A DNA stretch of 64,000 nucleotides, taken from the NCBI RefSeq assembly GCF_007855645.1, contig NZ_CP042262.1, positions 310,001-374,000 of the forward strand, in the 5' to 3' direction. The position numbers and the translations under genes were made by a program. This DNA comes from Qingshengfaniella alkalisoli. GTDB taxonomy: Bacteria > Pseudomonadota > Alphaproteobacteria > Rhodobacterales > Rhodobacteraceae. This document shows positions 17,507 through 26,029 of the stretch, piece after piece. Below the pieces are notes generated by a model. The model was not told the DNA's origin. It did no database searches and saw nothing but the letters and a program-made list of their open reading frames with translations. How positions within the stretch are numbered: the first letter of the stretch is position 1; every line of letters begins with the position of its first letter.

Positions 17507-18709
17507 ATGCCAGCCAAGGATACGCGCCTGCCGGTTACCGTTCTGTCCGGATTTCTCGGAGCCGGTAAGACGACCCTTCTGAACGATGTCTTGAACAACC
17601 GGGAAGGCCGCCGCGTCGCAGTGATTGTGAACGACATGTCCGAAGTGAACATCGACGCCGACCTCGTGCGCGATGGCGGCGCCGATCTCAGCCATACAGA
17701 AGAAAAGCTGGTCGAGATGTCAAACGGTTGCATTTGCTGCACCCTGCGCGACGACCTGCTCGCGAAAGAGGGACGTTTCGACTACCTGTTAATCGAGTCC
17801 ACCGGCATCTCCGAACCGCTACCAGTCGCCGCCACTTTCGAGTTCCGCGACGCGAATGACGACAGTCTTTCTGATGTCGCCCGACTCGACACGCTGGTGA
17901 CTGTTGTCGACACGGTTAACCTGCTCAACGACTACTCCAGCCATGACTTCATCCGCGAGCGCGGCGAAAGCCTCGGAGACGAGGATGATCGCACGTTGGT
18001 GGACCTGCTCGTGGACCAGATCGAATTCGCCGACGTAGTCGTGCTCAACAAGATCACCGACGCCGGAGCGGAACGGCTTGAAGCCGCGCGCAAGATCGTG
18101 ACTTCGCTGAACCCCGACGCGCAGATCATCGAGACTGACCACGGCAAAGTGCCGAGCGAACGGATTTTCGATACCGGCCTGTTCGATTTCGACAAGGCGC
18201 ATCTGCATCCAATGTGGGCCAAGGAGCTTTACGGTTTTACCGACCATGTGCCGGAAACCGAGGAATACGGCGTATCATCCTTCGTCTACCGGGCACGGCG
18301 GCCCTTCCATCCGCAGAAGATCCACGATGTGCTCAACGGAGAACTTCCCGGAGTCATCCGTGCCAAAGGACATTTCTGGATCGCCACCCGCCCCGACTGG
18401 CTTGCCGAATTCTCGCTGGCCGGAGCGCTCAGCAGCGTGAAGCCCATGGGTATGTGGTGGGCGACGGTGCCCCAGGACCGTTGGCCTGATCATCCTCAGG
18501 CGATCGCCTATCTCAAGCAGCACTGGCAGGAACCCTTTGGCGACCGTCGGCAGGAACTGGTGTTCATCGGCTCCGGCATGGACCGCGCGGGAATCACCGC
18601 GGCTCTCGACGCAGCGCTCGTTGGCGACAAAAACAGCTTCGCCCCCCACCAGTGGCAAGACCTTCCCGATCCTTTCCCCAGTTGGCGTCCCGCGCCGCAA
18701 GCCGCTTAG
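17507..18709 (+). CDS. CobW/COG0523-family GTP-dependent metallochaperone
   Basis: A 400-residue G3E GTPase. Visible are the P-loop GFLGAGKTT (about residues 14-22), the metal site [11 protein letters not shown] (about residues 73-83), the base-recognition NKIT and a C-terminal CobW_C domain that includes a conserved PMGMWW stretch. These proteins pass metal, usually zinc, to client enzymes. The ATG at 17507 has GGAG six bases upstream, better than an earlier TTG. With the Zur-like box before it, a zinc-starvation role is more likely than cobalamin synthesis. Confidence 0.87.
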   Translation: MPAKDTRLPVTVLSGFLGAGKTTLLNDVLNNREGRRVAVIVNDMSEVNIDADLVRDGGADLSHTEEKLVEMSNGCICCTLRDDLLAKEGRFDYLLIESTGISEPLPVAATFEFRDANDDSLSDVARLDTLVTVVDTVNLLNDYSSHDFIRERGESLGDEDDRTLVDLLVDQIEFADVVVLNKITDAGAERLEAARKIVTSLNPDAQIIETDHGKVPSERIFDTGLFDFDKAHLHPMWAKELYGFTDHVPETEEYGVSSFVYRARRPFHPQKIHDVLNGELPGVIRAKGHFWIATRPDWLAEFSLAGALSSVKPMGMWWATVPQDRWPDHPQAIAYLKQHWQEPFGDRRQELVFIGSGMDRAGITAALDAALVGDKNSFAPHQWQDLPDPFPSWRPAPQAA

Positions 18710-18734
18710 TGCTGGGCGTGAATCAACCCAGCAC
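18709..18734. terminator. Hairpin after the CobW gene
   Basis: GTGCTGGG at 18709-18716 pairs perfectly with CCCAGCAC at 18727-18734 across a ten-base loop, right at the end of the CobW gene. No T-run follows, so it may slow or protect rather than terminate. Confidence 0.5.
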
Positions 18735-18755
18735 AACCGCCCGCGACATCATTGA

Positions 18756-18799
18756 AGCCGGGTCGGTGGACGTTTTGCGCGAGATCCACCGACCCGGCT
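18756..18799. repeat. Perfect 15-base inverted repeat (large hairpin)
   Basis: Arms at 18756-18770 and 18785-18799 are exact reverse complements separated by 14 bases containing a TTTT. The stem is long and GC-rich, more stable than needed for a terminator. It sits between the CobW gene and the DUF6525-like frame with no gene overlap. Confidence 0.7.
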
Positions 18800-18905
18800 G
18801 CGCTGTAGCGATATGGCAACGCAGACTTTCTAAGTTGCCCACCGATTGGCGGCACCGGATATACAAGGCTGCTTCTTGTGATCCATCTGGTCGAAGGAAA
18901 GCGTA

Positions 18906-19199
18906 ATGGTGCGCCACATCTCGAATAGTCGCAGCGCGCTGAAGCGGCGGCGGCGGGCTAACTCGATGGCTTCGTTCGACGGCCTGCCCCCTGAGTTGCG
19001 CCGGTGGTTGGCGCAGGCTGCGCTCCCATGGTCTGCTCACTCCGCGCGACGGCTTTGGCGGCGGTAGCTTTCTCGACATCACGGAGATAAAGAGGCAGCC
19101 CTCTCGCATCTTTCCGAAGTCGAACGCACCATGCTGCGCCAGGACCAGATAGAGATCTGGGGTACGACGCATCCAGACATAGCGAAAGCGTTTCGGTGA
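18906..19199 (+). pseudogene. DUF6525-like small protein gene with an internal amber codon
   Basis: Read in one frame, the N-terminal part runs MVRHISNSRSALKRRRR then a FDGLPPELRRWLAQAALPW block, and after an in-frame TAG at 19065-19067 the frame continues with DKEAALSHLSEVERTMLRQ and EIWGTTHPDIAKAFR to a TGA at 19197. This is the expected layout of the short basic DUF6525-type proteins of Rhodobacterales, so the whole looks like one about 97-codon gene broken by a single stop. A GAAGGAAAG ribosome site lies just upstream. Family naming is from memory of the pattern and is moderately sure. Confidence 0.5.
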
Positions 19200-19533
19200 A
19201 AGCAATTACCTGCTCACCGGGTCGTGAGCCGGGGCAGTCAATGCAGCCAACCCGAGCCACTGGATACTATGACCTGCCAGACGCACCGGGGTATTGACGA
19301 ACCGAACAGCATGGCTACGCAGCAGATGGCGCTCGGGCGAAAGGCCATACGGTGAGGCTTTGTTGCTGTATCCTTCCATCGCTTCAATCGATGCCTCCGG
19401 CAAGCGGAGCTTCAAGCGCACGGTCTGACCTAAGCACATTTCAGACGAACTTCTGAAGATAGCCCGCGACTGAACCGCCTCAGGCGGGCGCACGTAAAAG
19501 GATTACCGACAGACAGTATTGTGGCACTCTATT
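19200..19533. other. Gap of about 330 bases without a supported gene
   Basis: A minus-strand open frame (19206-19493, 95 codons) covers most of it but matches no family I know and has no clear ribosome site; it may be a remnant. No promoter of the TGATCC type was seen before the SDR gene. Confidence 0.35.
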
Positions 19534-20283
19534 ATGAATCAGGAAGATAAATTCGCCAATAGGCGCTTTTGGATCATCGGTGCGAGCAGTGGCATTGGTG
19601 CAGCGCTCGCCAAGGAGCTGGACCGCCGCGGATCAAAGCTTGTGCTGTCGGCTCGCGATCAAGAAGCATTGTCCAATCTCGGTGCAGACTTGCGGAATGA
19701 GCCTGTAATTCTGCCACTGGATGTCAGCTCCAGAGCGGAACTTTACGCTGCCGGCGATGTAATAGGTAAAGGCCAGTTGAGCGGAATTTTATGCCTCGCT
19801 TCGTTGTACGATCCGAGCCGTTTGGCCGAAGCCGATCCACAAAAATGTCAGGACATTGTCGCCGTCAATTTGTTGGGCAGCATACATGTGTCGCAACTCG
19901 CTCCGAGGCTTCTTAGAAAACATGGCAAGCTCGTTCTGTTTGGATCAGTCGCAGGATATTTCGGCCTCCCGCGTGGGCAAGCATACTCTGCCACCAAAGC
20001 TGCGATCATAAATCTGGCCGAAACGCTGCAGGTAGAGATGGCGCCCGACATCGATGTCCGTCTCGTCTGCCCCGGCTTCGTAAAAACGCGGCTGACCGAC
20101 AAGAACGAGTTTCAGATGCCTGCCCTGGTAGATGCGGATCAGGCAGCACGTGATATAGTGGAAGGACTGGCCCGATCCGGCTTCGAGATCCATTTTCCCA
20201 AACGCTTTACTTTTGTGATGAAGCTGATGCGCGCCCTGCCCTATTGGTTGTCGCTCAGGCTTGCCCGTCGGCTGGCACGCTAA
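19534..20283 (+). CDS. Short-chain dehydrogenase/reductase, RpoE-regulon type
   Basis: A 249-residue classical SDR: cofactor loop [11 protein letters not shown] (about residues 17-27) and catalytic YSATK (about residues 151-155), with an upstream catalytic Ser in LFGSVAG. The ATG at 19534 is preferred over a TTG 15 bases upstream. In Rhodobacter sphaeroides an SDR gene belongs to the cluster controlled by RpoE during singlet-oxygen stress, and this gene lies on the edge of the same gene set here. Its substrate is unknown. Confidence 0.78.
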   Translation: MNQEDKFANRRFWIIGASSGIGAALAKELDRRGSKLVLSARDQEALSNLGADLRNEPVILPLDVSSRAELYAAGDVIGKGQLSGILCLASLYDPSRLAEADPQKCQDIVAVNLLGSIHVSQLAPRLLRKHGKLVLFGSVAGYFGLPRGQAYSATKAAIINLAETLQVEMAPDIDVRLVCPGFVKTRLTDKNEFQMPALVDADQAARDIVEGLARSGFEIHFPKRFTFVMKLMRALPYWLSLRLARRLAR

Positions 20284-20300
20284 TCCGCTACCAGAAATTA

Positions 20301-20330
20301 TGATCCATCTTTCCCTACCACCCGTAACAA
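20301..20330 (+). promoter_or_regulatory. RpoE (ECF11)-type promoter upstream of fasciclin gene
   Basis: TGATCC at 20301-20306 and TAACAA at 20325-20330, separated by 18 bases, have the same -35, -10 and spacing as the rpoE promoter candidate in this window. It lies about 48 bases before the fasciclin start codon. Confidence 0.6.
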
Positions 20331-20377
20331 GCGCGATGTGGCCGCATCATGTTCACTTTCACAGGAAGGAAGAAGAC

Positions 20378-20866
20378 ATGCTACGCAGACAGTTTTGCAT
20401 GGCGATGACCGCCGGCACCCTCGCGTTTACCCCACTTGCCGCTGCCGCTCAAAGCGCTGACATCGTTGACACCGCGGTATCGGCCGGCTCGTTTGAAACG
20501 CTTGTGGCGGCGGTTCAGGCGGCAGGTCTGGTGGAGACTTTGAAGGGTGAAGGGCCATTTACCGTGTTCGCACCGACTGACGAAGCCTTCGCCGCATTGC
20601 CAGACGGCACGGTCGAGACGCTTCTACAGCCAGAAAACAAGGATCAACTGACGCGAATTCTGACCTATCACGTCGTTCCTGCGAAGGTCATGTCAAGCGA
20701 CATCGCAGGCAAGCGTGTGCGCGCCAAAACGGTGGCCGGTCCCGAGTTGTCGATCGATGCCATGAACGGCGTGGAGGTTGAAAACGCGAATGTCGTCCAG
20801 GCGGATATCGAAGCGTCTAATGGCGTCATTCACGTGATTGATGCGGTGATGATGCCACCTGAGTAA
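20378..20866 (+). CDS. Secreted fasciclin (FAS1)-domain protein
   Basis: A 162-residue protein with a signal peptide (cleavage near AAAAQ-S) and one FAS1 domain: the opening [20 protein letters not shown], the H1 box [17 protein letters not shown] and the H2-like box [16 protein letters not shown]1 proteins act in adhesion or stress envelopes. The start at 20378 has a strong ribosome site AGGAAGGA. It follows an RpoE-type promoter, so it is probably induced by singlet oxygen. Confidence 0.85.
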   Translation: MLRRQFCMAMTAGTLAFTPLAAAAQSADIVDTAVSAGSFETLVAAVQAAGLVETLKGEGPFTVFAPTDEAFAALPDGTVETLLQPENKDQLTRILTYHVVPAKVMSSDIAGKRVRAKTVAGPELSIDAMNGVEVENANVVQADIEASNGVIHVIDAVMMPPE

Positions 20867-20897
20867 CCCTCGATCGGCAGAACCATGTAGTCCTATA

Positions 20898-20921
20898 GCC
20901 CTGGCGCGAAATCGCCGGGGC
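20898..20921. terminator. Intrinsic terminator between fasciclin and chrR (convergent)
   Basis: A nine-base stem pairs 20898-20906 with 20913-20921 around a six-base loop, followed on the plus strand by TTTCGTC. It lies between the converging ends of the fasciclin and chrR genes and may serve both. Confidence 0.6.
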
Positions 20922-20926
20922 TTTCG

Positions 20927-21562
20927 TCAGATTCTCAGAAACGGCTGCAACAGGCGCGGTATGAGCCCTCTGAACTTCAACGGCGCATCAGTTGCGGCAA
21001 GGCAGATACAGGGCATGCCCGGGGCGGCTTTCGGTGCGTGATCGAGCGTGTCATCCGCGATCTGGAGATCGCCAACGCGATAGGTCCCGGTCACATCGGA
21101 AAAACTGCCCTGCAAGATCAGGGTCAACTCGTTTCCGCCATGCGAATGTTCGGGAACGGTTTGACCAGCAGCAAATTCCAGAAGCCGAAGCGATCCTTCG
21201 CTGTCGTTCTGCAAGATGGCCTGACGCGACCCCGGTGCGACACGTCGCCAATTGGGTTCACCCTCGGCCAAAAGCGCCCGCACCGGCTGTGGTAACAGTA
21301 CGGGATCGGCAGACGTTGCCGATGGTGACGGGCTGTCATCCAACATACCCATAACGGAAGATTTCAACTCGGGCGAAAGCGGTGTGCCGTCAGACATCTC
21401 CAGCAACAACCCCCCGGGCACAAGCGATGCTTCATACGTCGCGCGACATTCATTGCAGAGCGACAGGTGCGCGGCAACCGTAACGGCAAAGGGTGTCGGC
21501 AATCCCCCCAAGCGATAAAGCGACATCAACGCATCGGTGATATGATGACGGGGCGTACTCAT
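20927..21562 (-). CDS. chrR: Anti-sigma factor ChrR
   Basis: A 211-residue zinc anti-sigma factor. The N-terminal ZAS domain shows HH at residues 6-7, H32, C36 and C39, and the C-terminal cupin shows H139, H141, E145 and H175, matching the metal ligands of Rhodobacter ChrR. ChrR holds RpoE inactive and is released and degraded when singlet oxygen appears; the cupin is the sensing half. The gene starts inside the end of rpoE with a four-base overlap, which gives coupled translation. Confidence 0.93.
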   Translation of the reverse strand: MSTPRHHITDALMSLYRLGGLPTPFAVTVAAHLSLCNECRATYEASLVPGGLLLEMSDGTPLSPELKSSVMGMLDDSPSPSATSADPVLLPQPVRALLAEGEPNWRRVAPGSRQAILQNDSEGSLRLLEFAAGQTVPEHSHGGNELTLILQGSFSDVTGTYRVGDLQIADDTLDHAPKAAPGMPCICLAATDAPLKFRGLIPRLLQPFLRI

Positions 21563-22149
21563 GACGGTCTCAAATGCTTCAGTTCGTGGCGCAACCTGTC
21601 TAGCCCCAGACGTATCCGAGACTTGATCGTTCCCAGCGGCAATCCGGTATCTTCACGAATCTCCGCATGGGTAGCGTCGCTGAAATAGGCCTTTTCCAGA
21701 ATCTCTTTCTGTTTCACCGGAAGCTCGGCAAGCGCCCGTCGCAACGCATCTGCTTCCTGCTCCAGCGCGAAAATGTCGTCTTGCTGGTTTGTATCTTCAC
21801 CGCTGGTAAAGAGGTCCGCAGGGATCGGACGGGTGGTTTTGCGAAGGCGATCAATCTGACGGTTTCGCGCGATCTGATAAATCCACGTCGACACCTGCGC
21901 CCGGCGCGCATCGAACAAATGTGCTTTCTGCCAAAGCGTCAGCATCGCATCCTGAATGATGTCCTCGGCTTCGGTATCGCTGGCGCCGTTACGCACCAAC
22001 ACCGACTTCAGACGCGGCGCAAAATGGTCAAACAGTTCGGCAAAGGCCGCCTTGTCCCGTCGATCACGTATAGCGATCATCAGCGCCGTGTGGTGCGATA
22101 TCTTTCGACTGCGCTGCGCTGGCAAAGGGCGTTTTCTCCTGATCCTCAT
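21559..22149 (-). CDS. rpoE: ECF sigma factor RpoE (ECF11, singlet-oxygen response)
   Basis: A sigma-70 family protein of about 196 residues: region 2 (DKAAFAELFDHFAPRLKSVL, then DIIQDAMLTLWQKA, then VSTWIYQIARNRQIDRLRK) and region 4 (LPVKQKEILEKAYF, then LPLGTIKSRIRLGLDRLRHEL). The start is uncertain: 22149 is chosen as a compromise; ATGs at 22185 and 22080 are also possible. Starts at 22221 or beyond are unlikely because they fall on the predicted transcription start. It is co-transcribed with chrR and has an RpoE-type promoter of its own, so it is autoregulated. Confidence 0.9.
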   Translation of the reverse strand: MRIRRKRPLPAQRSRKISHHTALMIAIRDRRDKAAFAELFDHFAPRLKSVLVRNGASDTEAEDIIQDAMLTLWQKAHLFDARRAQVSTWIYQIARNRQIDRLRKTTRPIPADLFTSGEDTNQQDDIFALEQEADALRRALAELPVKQKEILEKAYFSDATHAEIREDTGLPLGTIKSRIRLGLDRLRHELKHLRPS

Positions 22150-22228
22150 ATCGCGAAGACCGCTGGCCGACCCCGCAATTGCCATGTCGTTAGACGGCGT
22201 TCTATGTGTCCCACAGTTCATCATAGCT

Positions 22229-22258
22229 TTGTTACGTGCAACAAGCTTTTTCGGATCA
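22229..22258 (-). promoter_or_regulatory. RpoE-type promoter of rpoE-chrR (minus strand)
   Basis: On the minus strand TGATCC occupies 22258-22253 and TAACAA 22234-22229, 18 bases apart. This fits the Rhodobacter RpoE promoter pattern (TGATCC-type -35, TA-rich -10) and predicts autoregulation of the sigma factor. Confidence 0.75.
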
Positions 22259-22263
22259 CCAGA

Positions 22264-22293
22264 TGATCCGAACAGCAGACCAGACCGTAGAAA
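22264..22293 (+). promoter_or_regulatory. RpoE-type promoter of the FAD oxidoreductase operon
   Basis: TGATCC at 22264-22269 and TAGAAA at 22288-22293 are 18 bases apart. The -35 elements of this promoter and of the rpoE promoter are only five bases apart and form a palindrome, so two RNA polymerases could hardly bind at once. The start codon at 22326 lies about 25 bases beyond the predicted transcript start. Confidence 0.75.
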
Positions 22294-22325
22294 AGCCAGA
22301 GGGATCAAAAGTTACGAGGAACAGA

Positions 22326-23603
22326 ATGTCGTTCGATCAACCTGCCGGACCCCGACGTGTTGCCGTCGTTGGAGGCGGTGTTTCAGGCCTCGCAGCCGCT
22401 TACCATCTTGCCGAGCAACACCACGTTACGCTGATGGAGGCCGCGCCGAAACTCGGGGGGCATGCGCGTACAGTGATCGCAGGGCGACATGCCGACCAGC
22501 CCGTCGACACGGGCTTCATCGTGTTCAACTACGTGAACTACCCGCATCTGACGGGGATGTTTGACCGGCTGGATGTACCCGTGGAGACGAGCGACATGAG
22601 CTTCGCCGCGAGCATCAATAACGGTAAGATCGAATACGGTTTGCAAACCCTGAGTACCCTGACCGGTCAGCGGCGCAATCTTCTGCGGCCATTCTTCTAC
22701 GGGATGATCGGAGACATTCTTAAGTTCAACGCACACGCCAACCAGCTGCAGGCCAATGACAGCCTGACAATTGGCGAATACGTCTCCGATCTGCGCTTGG
22801 GTCGCTGGTTCCGTGACTATTACCTGACCCCGCTTTGCGGTGCCATCTGGTCGACGCCAGCGCAGCAAATCCTCGACTTTCCTGCCGCTGCCTTGATCCG
22901 GTTCTTCAAGAACCATCATCTGCTGACAAATCGCGGTCATCGACAGTGGTGGACGGTCTCAGGCGGCAGCCGGTCTTATGTCGAAAGGCTTGAACGCCAT
23001 TTGACTGCAAAAGGCGTCGATATCCGAACGAATTGCACTGTCGCCAACGTGGAACGCACTCCCGCCCATGTCGAAGTTAAGCCGATTGATGCCCCCGCCG
23101 AACGGTTTGACCAGATCATCTTTGCAGGACATCCTGACCAGACGCTGGAAATCCTGCAAAACCCGACCGCGGACGAACAAAGGCTGCTCGGTGCCGTACG
23201 CTATCAAGACAACAGGATGGTATTGCATCGTGACCCCGTTCATATGCCCAAGCGTCGTAAATGCTGGTCGTCATGGGTATATCGCGCGCGGCTGGCCGAA
23301 GAACAGGCCGGCATCAGCGTCACCTACTGGATGAACCGGCTTCAGAACATTCCGCTGGACGACCCGCTGTTCGTTACGCTCAATCCGCTGGACCCTGTCC
23401 GGGAGGAATGCATCTACGACGAACATACCTTCCGCCATCCGATGTTCGATCACGCAGCCATCAAGGCTCAACGCGAGGTTCCGACGATTCAAGGTCTTAA
23501 TCGAAGCTGGTTCGCAGGTGCCTGGCTTGGGAACGGCTTTCACGAGGACGGCTTCGCCAGCGGCTTGGCGGCCGCGCAGGCATTGCTAAGGGTGCCTGCA
23601 TGA
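22326..23603 (+). CDS. NAD(P)/FAD-dependent oxidoreductase (flavin amine-oxidase fold)
   Basis: A 425-residue flavoprotein with the FAD-binding opening VAVVGGGVSGLAAAYHLAE (residues about 12-30) and a conserved end, SWFAGAWLGNGFHEDGFASG, both typical of the family found beside DUF1365 and cyclopropane-synthase-like enzymes. The start at 22326 has the ribosome site ACGAGGA. In R. sphaeroides the homologue is in the RpoE regulon and has been linked to fatty-acid modification and to ChrR turnover under singlet oxygen. First gene of a four-gene operon. Confidence 0.87.
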   Translation: MSFDQPAGPRRVAVVGGGVSGLAAAYHLAEQHHVTLMEAAPKLGGHARTVIAGRHADQPVDTGFIVFNYVNYPHLTGMFDRLDVPVETSDMSFAASINNGKIEYGLQTLSTLTGQRRNLLRPFFYGMIGDILKFNAHANQLQANDSLTIGEYVSDLRLGRWFRDYYLTPLCGAIWSTPAQQILDFPAAALIRFFKNHHLLTNRGHRQWWTVSGGSRSYVERLERHLTAKGVDIRTNCTVANVERTPAHVEVKPIDAPAERFDQIIFAGHPDQTLEILQNPTADEQRLLGAVRYQDNRMVLHRDPVHMPKRRKCWSSWVYRARLAEEQAGISVTYWMNRLQNIPLDDPLFVTLNPLDPVREECIYDEHTFRHPMFDHAAIKAQREVPTIQGLNRSWFAGAWLGNGFHEDGFASGLAAAQALLRVPA

Positions 23604-24352
23604 CAGCACAGCTTGTCAAAGGATCAACCTATCATCGGAGGCTGGGTCACACCCGAAACAGCTTTCGCTATGGCGTGGACTACCTTCTGGTCACCCCAGA
23701 GGAGTTACGCCCCAAGATGCTGCTTGGACGAAACCGGCCTTCGCTGTTTTCACTTTATGATCGGGATAATGGTGGAGAACGCGGAAACGGCAGCGGCGCA
23801 GCCTGGGCGCGTCAGGTTCTTGATGAAGCGGGATTTTCCGGCAGCTGCGATTGTAAGGTCGAATTGCTCACTCAGCCGCGATGTCTGGGCTTCTGGTTCT
23901 GCCCCGTCAGTTTCTGGCTGGCGTCGGTGGATAACGAGCTTCGCGCCGTGATCGCCGAAGTGAATAATACTTTCGGCGACCGCCACAGCTATCTTTGCGC
24001 GAAGGACGACTTTGGACCGATTTATCGTGGTGACCAGATGAAGGCGCGCAAGATCTTTCACGTATCTCCGTTCCAGGATGTGTCCGGCGATTACCGGTTC
24101 AGTTTCGACGTAACGGCAAGATCGGTATCGATACACATACTGTTGCGCGACGGGCAGAACGGCGTGATTGCGACGCTCCAAGGCACGCGCAAGCCCCTGA
24201 CCAACCGCGCACTGCTCGGGTCCGCCCTGCGTCGCCCAGCCGGAGCCATTCGCGTCCTGGCACTGATCTACTGGCAAGCCATACGACTGAAGTTGAAAGG
24301 CGTAAGTTACCGCAGACGTCCTGCCCCGCCAGCGCATGAGGTCTCGCGGTGA
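23600..24352 (+). CDS. DUF1365 domain-containing protein
   Basis: A 250-residue soluble protein with DUF1365 marks: the opening GSTYHRRLGHTRNSFRYGVDY, the NPVSF-like CPVSFWLA segment and the KVFHVSPF-like KIFHVSPFQDVSGDYRFSF. It overlaps the FAD oxidoreductase gene by four bases (ATGA) and overlaps the next MFS gene in the same way. DUF1365 proteins almost always accompany this flavoprotein and act in unusual lipid formation or protection; their chemistry is not settled. No cyclopropane-fatty-acid synthase gene is present in this operon. Confidence 0.86.
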   Translation: MTAQLVKGSTYHRRLGHTRNSFRYGVDYLLVTPEELRPKMLLGRNRPSLFSLYDRDNGGERGNGSGAAWARQVLDEAGFSGSCDCKVELLTQPRCLGFWFCPVSFWLASVDNELRAVIAEVNNTFGDRHSYLCAKDDFGPIYRGDQMKARKIFHVSPFQDVSGDYRFSFDVTARSVSIHILLRDGQNGVIATLQGTRKPLTNRALLGSALRRPAGAIRVLALIYWQAIRLKLKGVSYRRRPAPPAHEVSR

Positions 24353-25614
24353 CCGCTGTATTCGCTCGCGCCCGTCTCGACGCGGGTCTGATCGCCGGTC
24401 TATTGGCCTTCGCCGGTCTGCCACTTTACGTCCACCTGCCTCAATATGCGACGCGTGATCTGGGTTTGTCCCTGTCAATGGTCGGGGTAATTTTGCTGGC
24501 CGTGCGGATTGTGGATTTCGCACAAGACGCCACGTTTGGATGGGCAATAGACAAGTACAAGGGCCACAGGACGTTGTTTGGGGTAGGCGCAAGCCTCGCA
24601 CTTGCCATGAGCTTTCTCGCGGTATTTTCCCTGCCTTTCCCGACCTTCAAAGCCGTTTGGTTGTCCGTCTGGCTGATCCTGCTGTTCTCGGCATTCAGCC
24701 TGTTGAACATTGCGTTCTACGCTCAGGGCGTCGCGTGGGGCGCACGGGAGGGCACACAGGGACATTATCGCCTTGCTGGCACGCGCGAGGCGGGCACGTT
24801 GATCGGCATCGTCATCGCCGCCGCTGCACCCGGTTTACTTCAACTGGCGAACGTCTCTGACACGTATCGGGCCTTCGGATGGCTCGTCGCCGTGACGGGC
24901 GCGACCGTCGGGGTGGTGACGATACGGTTCTGGTCAGCCGCACCACAACCAACATCTGTCGGAAGTTGGCAAGGAGTCTTTCGGCGTGAAACGATCCTCC
25001 TTCTGGCACTCGCCATGATCAACACCCTGCCGGTGGCCCTAACCTCGACCCTGTTTCTGTTTTTCGTGGAACAGCGCTTGGGTAGACCCGAACTCGCCGG
25101 ACCGTTTCTGGCCCTCTTTTTCTTGGCCGCAGGCACGTCCGCACCAGTTTGGTCGCGGCTGACCGCAGGCTACAGTCTGCGCAGTGTCCTTTTGGCCGGG
25201 ATGCTTCTGTCAATCGCTGCCTTCGGTTGGGCCTTTCGCCTGGGAACTGGCGACACCCTTGCTTTCGCCCTGATATGCGTTGTTTCTGGCATCGGATTGG
25301 GCGCGGATCTGGTACTGTTGCCCGCACTGTTTTCATCCACCCTGTCCGCGCTGCGCCTGCCAACGGGCTTCGGTTTTGGCCTATGGTCTTTGGTCAACAA
25401 ATTGGCGTTGGCCTTGGCAGCAAGTGCCGCACTGCCCGCGTTGGAATTGGCCGGTTTCGAACCCCAAGGACCAAACGACCCGCTCGGGTTGAACACACTG
25501 GCTTTCTTCTACGCAGCCCTCCCCTGCCTGTTGAAGCTGATCGCAGTCGCGTTTGTCTTGATCAACCCCTCGTCAATCTTGCCCACCCGCAAACCTTCCC
25601 CGACACCTGCCTGA
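24349..25614 (+). CDS. MFS transporter (GPH cation-symporter type)
   Basis: A 421-residue membrane protein with about 12 segments; the first loop holds DATFGWAIDKYKGHRTLFGVGA, typical of the glycoside-pentoside-hexuronide/cation symporter group. The GTG start at 24349 lies in a GTGA overlap with the DUF1365 gene. It belongs to the RpoE-type operon; homologues occupy the same place in Rhodobacter. The cargo is unknown, possibly a lipid or lipid precursor. Confidence 0.83.
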   Translation: MTAVFARARLDAGLIAGLLAFAGLPLYVHLPQYATRDLGLSLSMVGVILLAVRIVDFAQDATFGWAIDKYKGHRTLFGVGASLALAMSFLAVFSLPFPTFKAVWLSVWLILLFSAFSLLNIAFYAQGVAWGAREGTQGHYRLAGTREAGTLIGIVIAAAAPGLLQLANVSDTYRAFGWLVAVTGATVGVVTIRFWSAAPQPTSVGSWQGVFRRETILLLALAMINTLPVALTSTLFLFFVEQRLGRPELAGPFLALFFLAAGTSAPVWSRLTAGYSLRSVLLAGMLLSIAAFGWAFRLGTGDTLAFALICVVSGIGLGADLVLLPALFSSTLSALRLPTGFGFGLWSLVNKLALALAASAALPALELAGFEPQGPNDPLGLNTLAFFYAALPCLLKLIAVAFVLINPSSILPTRKPSPTPA

Positions 25615-25624
25615 GGAGGCCGCC

Positions 25625-26029
25625 ATGCAAATCCTGACGCTTTACATCATCACGGCAGTTATCTTCCTGGCGTTGGATGGCATCGGGCTCAACTTTTTGA
25701 TCAAGCCGGTATTCCAACGACATATCGGTCATATCATGGCGGAAAATATACGCTGGGCTCCGGCAATACTGTTCTATCTAGGATATATCATGGGTGTCCT
25801 CCATTTCGTTTCTATCCCAGCTTTGCGGTCGGGCGCACCGACCCAGGCCCTCATCGGCGGCGCGTTGATCGGCCTGATGTCCTATGCAACCTATGAGTTC
25901 ACCAACTTCGCGACGCTAGGTGACTGGACGTGGCAGCAGGTCATCCTCGACACGGCATGGGGAACCGCACTGACAGCCGTCGCCGCATGGGCGGGCGTGG
26001 CGATCATGCTGAAGATGAGCGCGGTATGA
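25625..26029 (+). CDS. DUF2177 family membrane protein
   Basis: A 134-residue protein with four hydrophobic segments and the DUF2177 pattern: an early LALDGIGLNFLI, a GALIGLMSYATYEFTNFATL block and a final WGTALTAVAAW. A GAGGAGG ribosome site precedes the start. It is the last clear gene of the RpoE-type operon. Function is unknown. Confidence 0.84.
   Translation: MQILTLYIITAVIFLALDGIGLNFLIKPVFQRHIGHIMAENIRWAPAILFYLGYIMGVLHFVSIPALRSGAPTQALIGGALIGLMSYATYEFTNFATLGDWTWQQVILDTAWGTALTAVAAWAGVAIMLKMSAV

Noticed and set aside
19206-19493. Minus-strand 95-codon open frame
   Set aside because: No recognisable family, no ribosome site; may be decayed coding DNA but cannot be supported as a gene.
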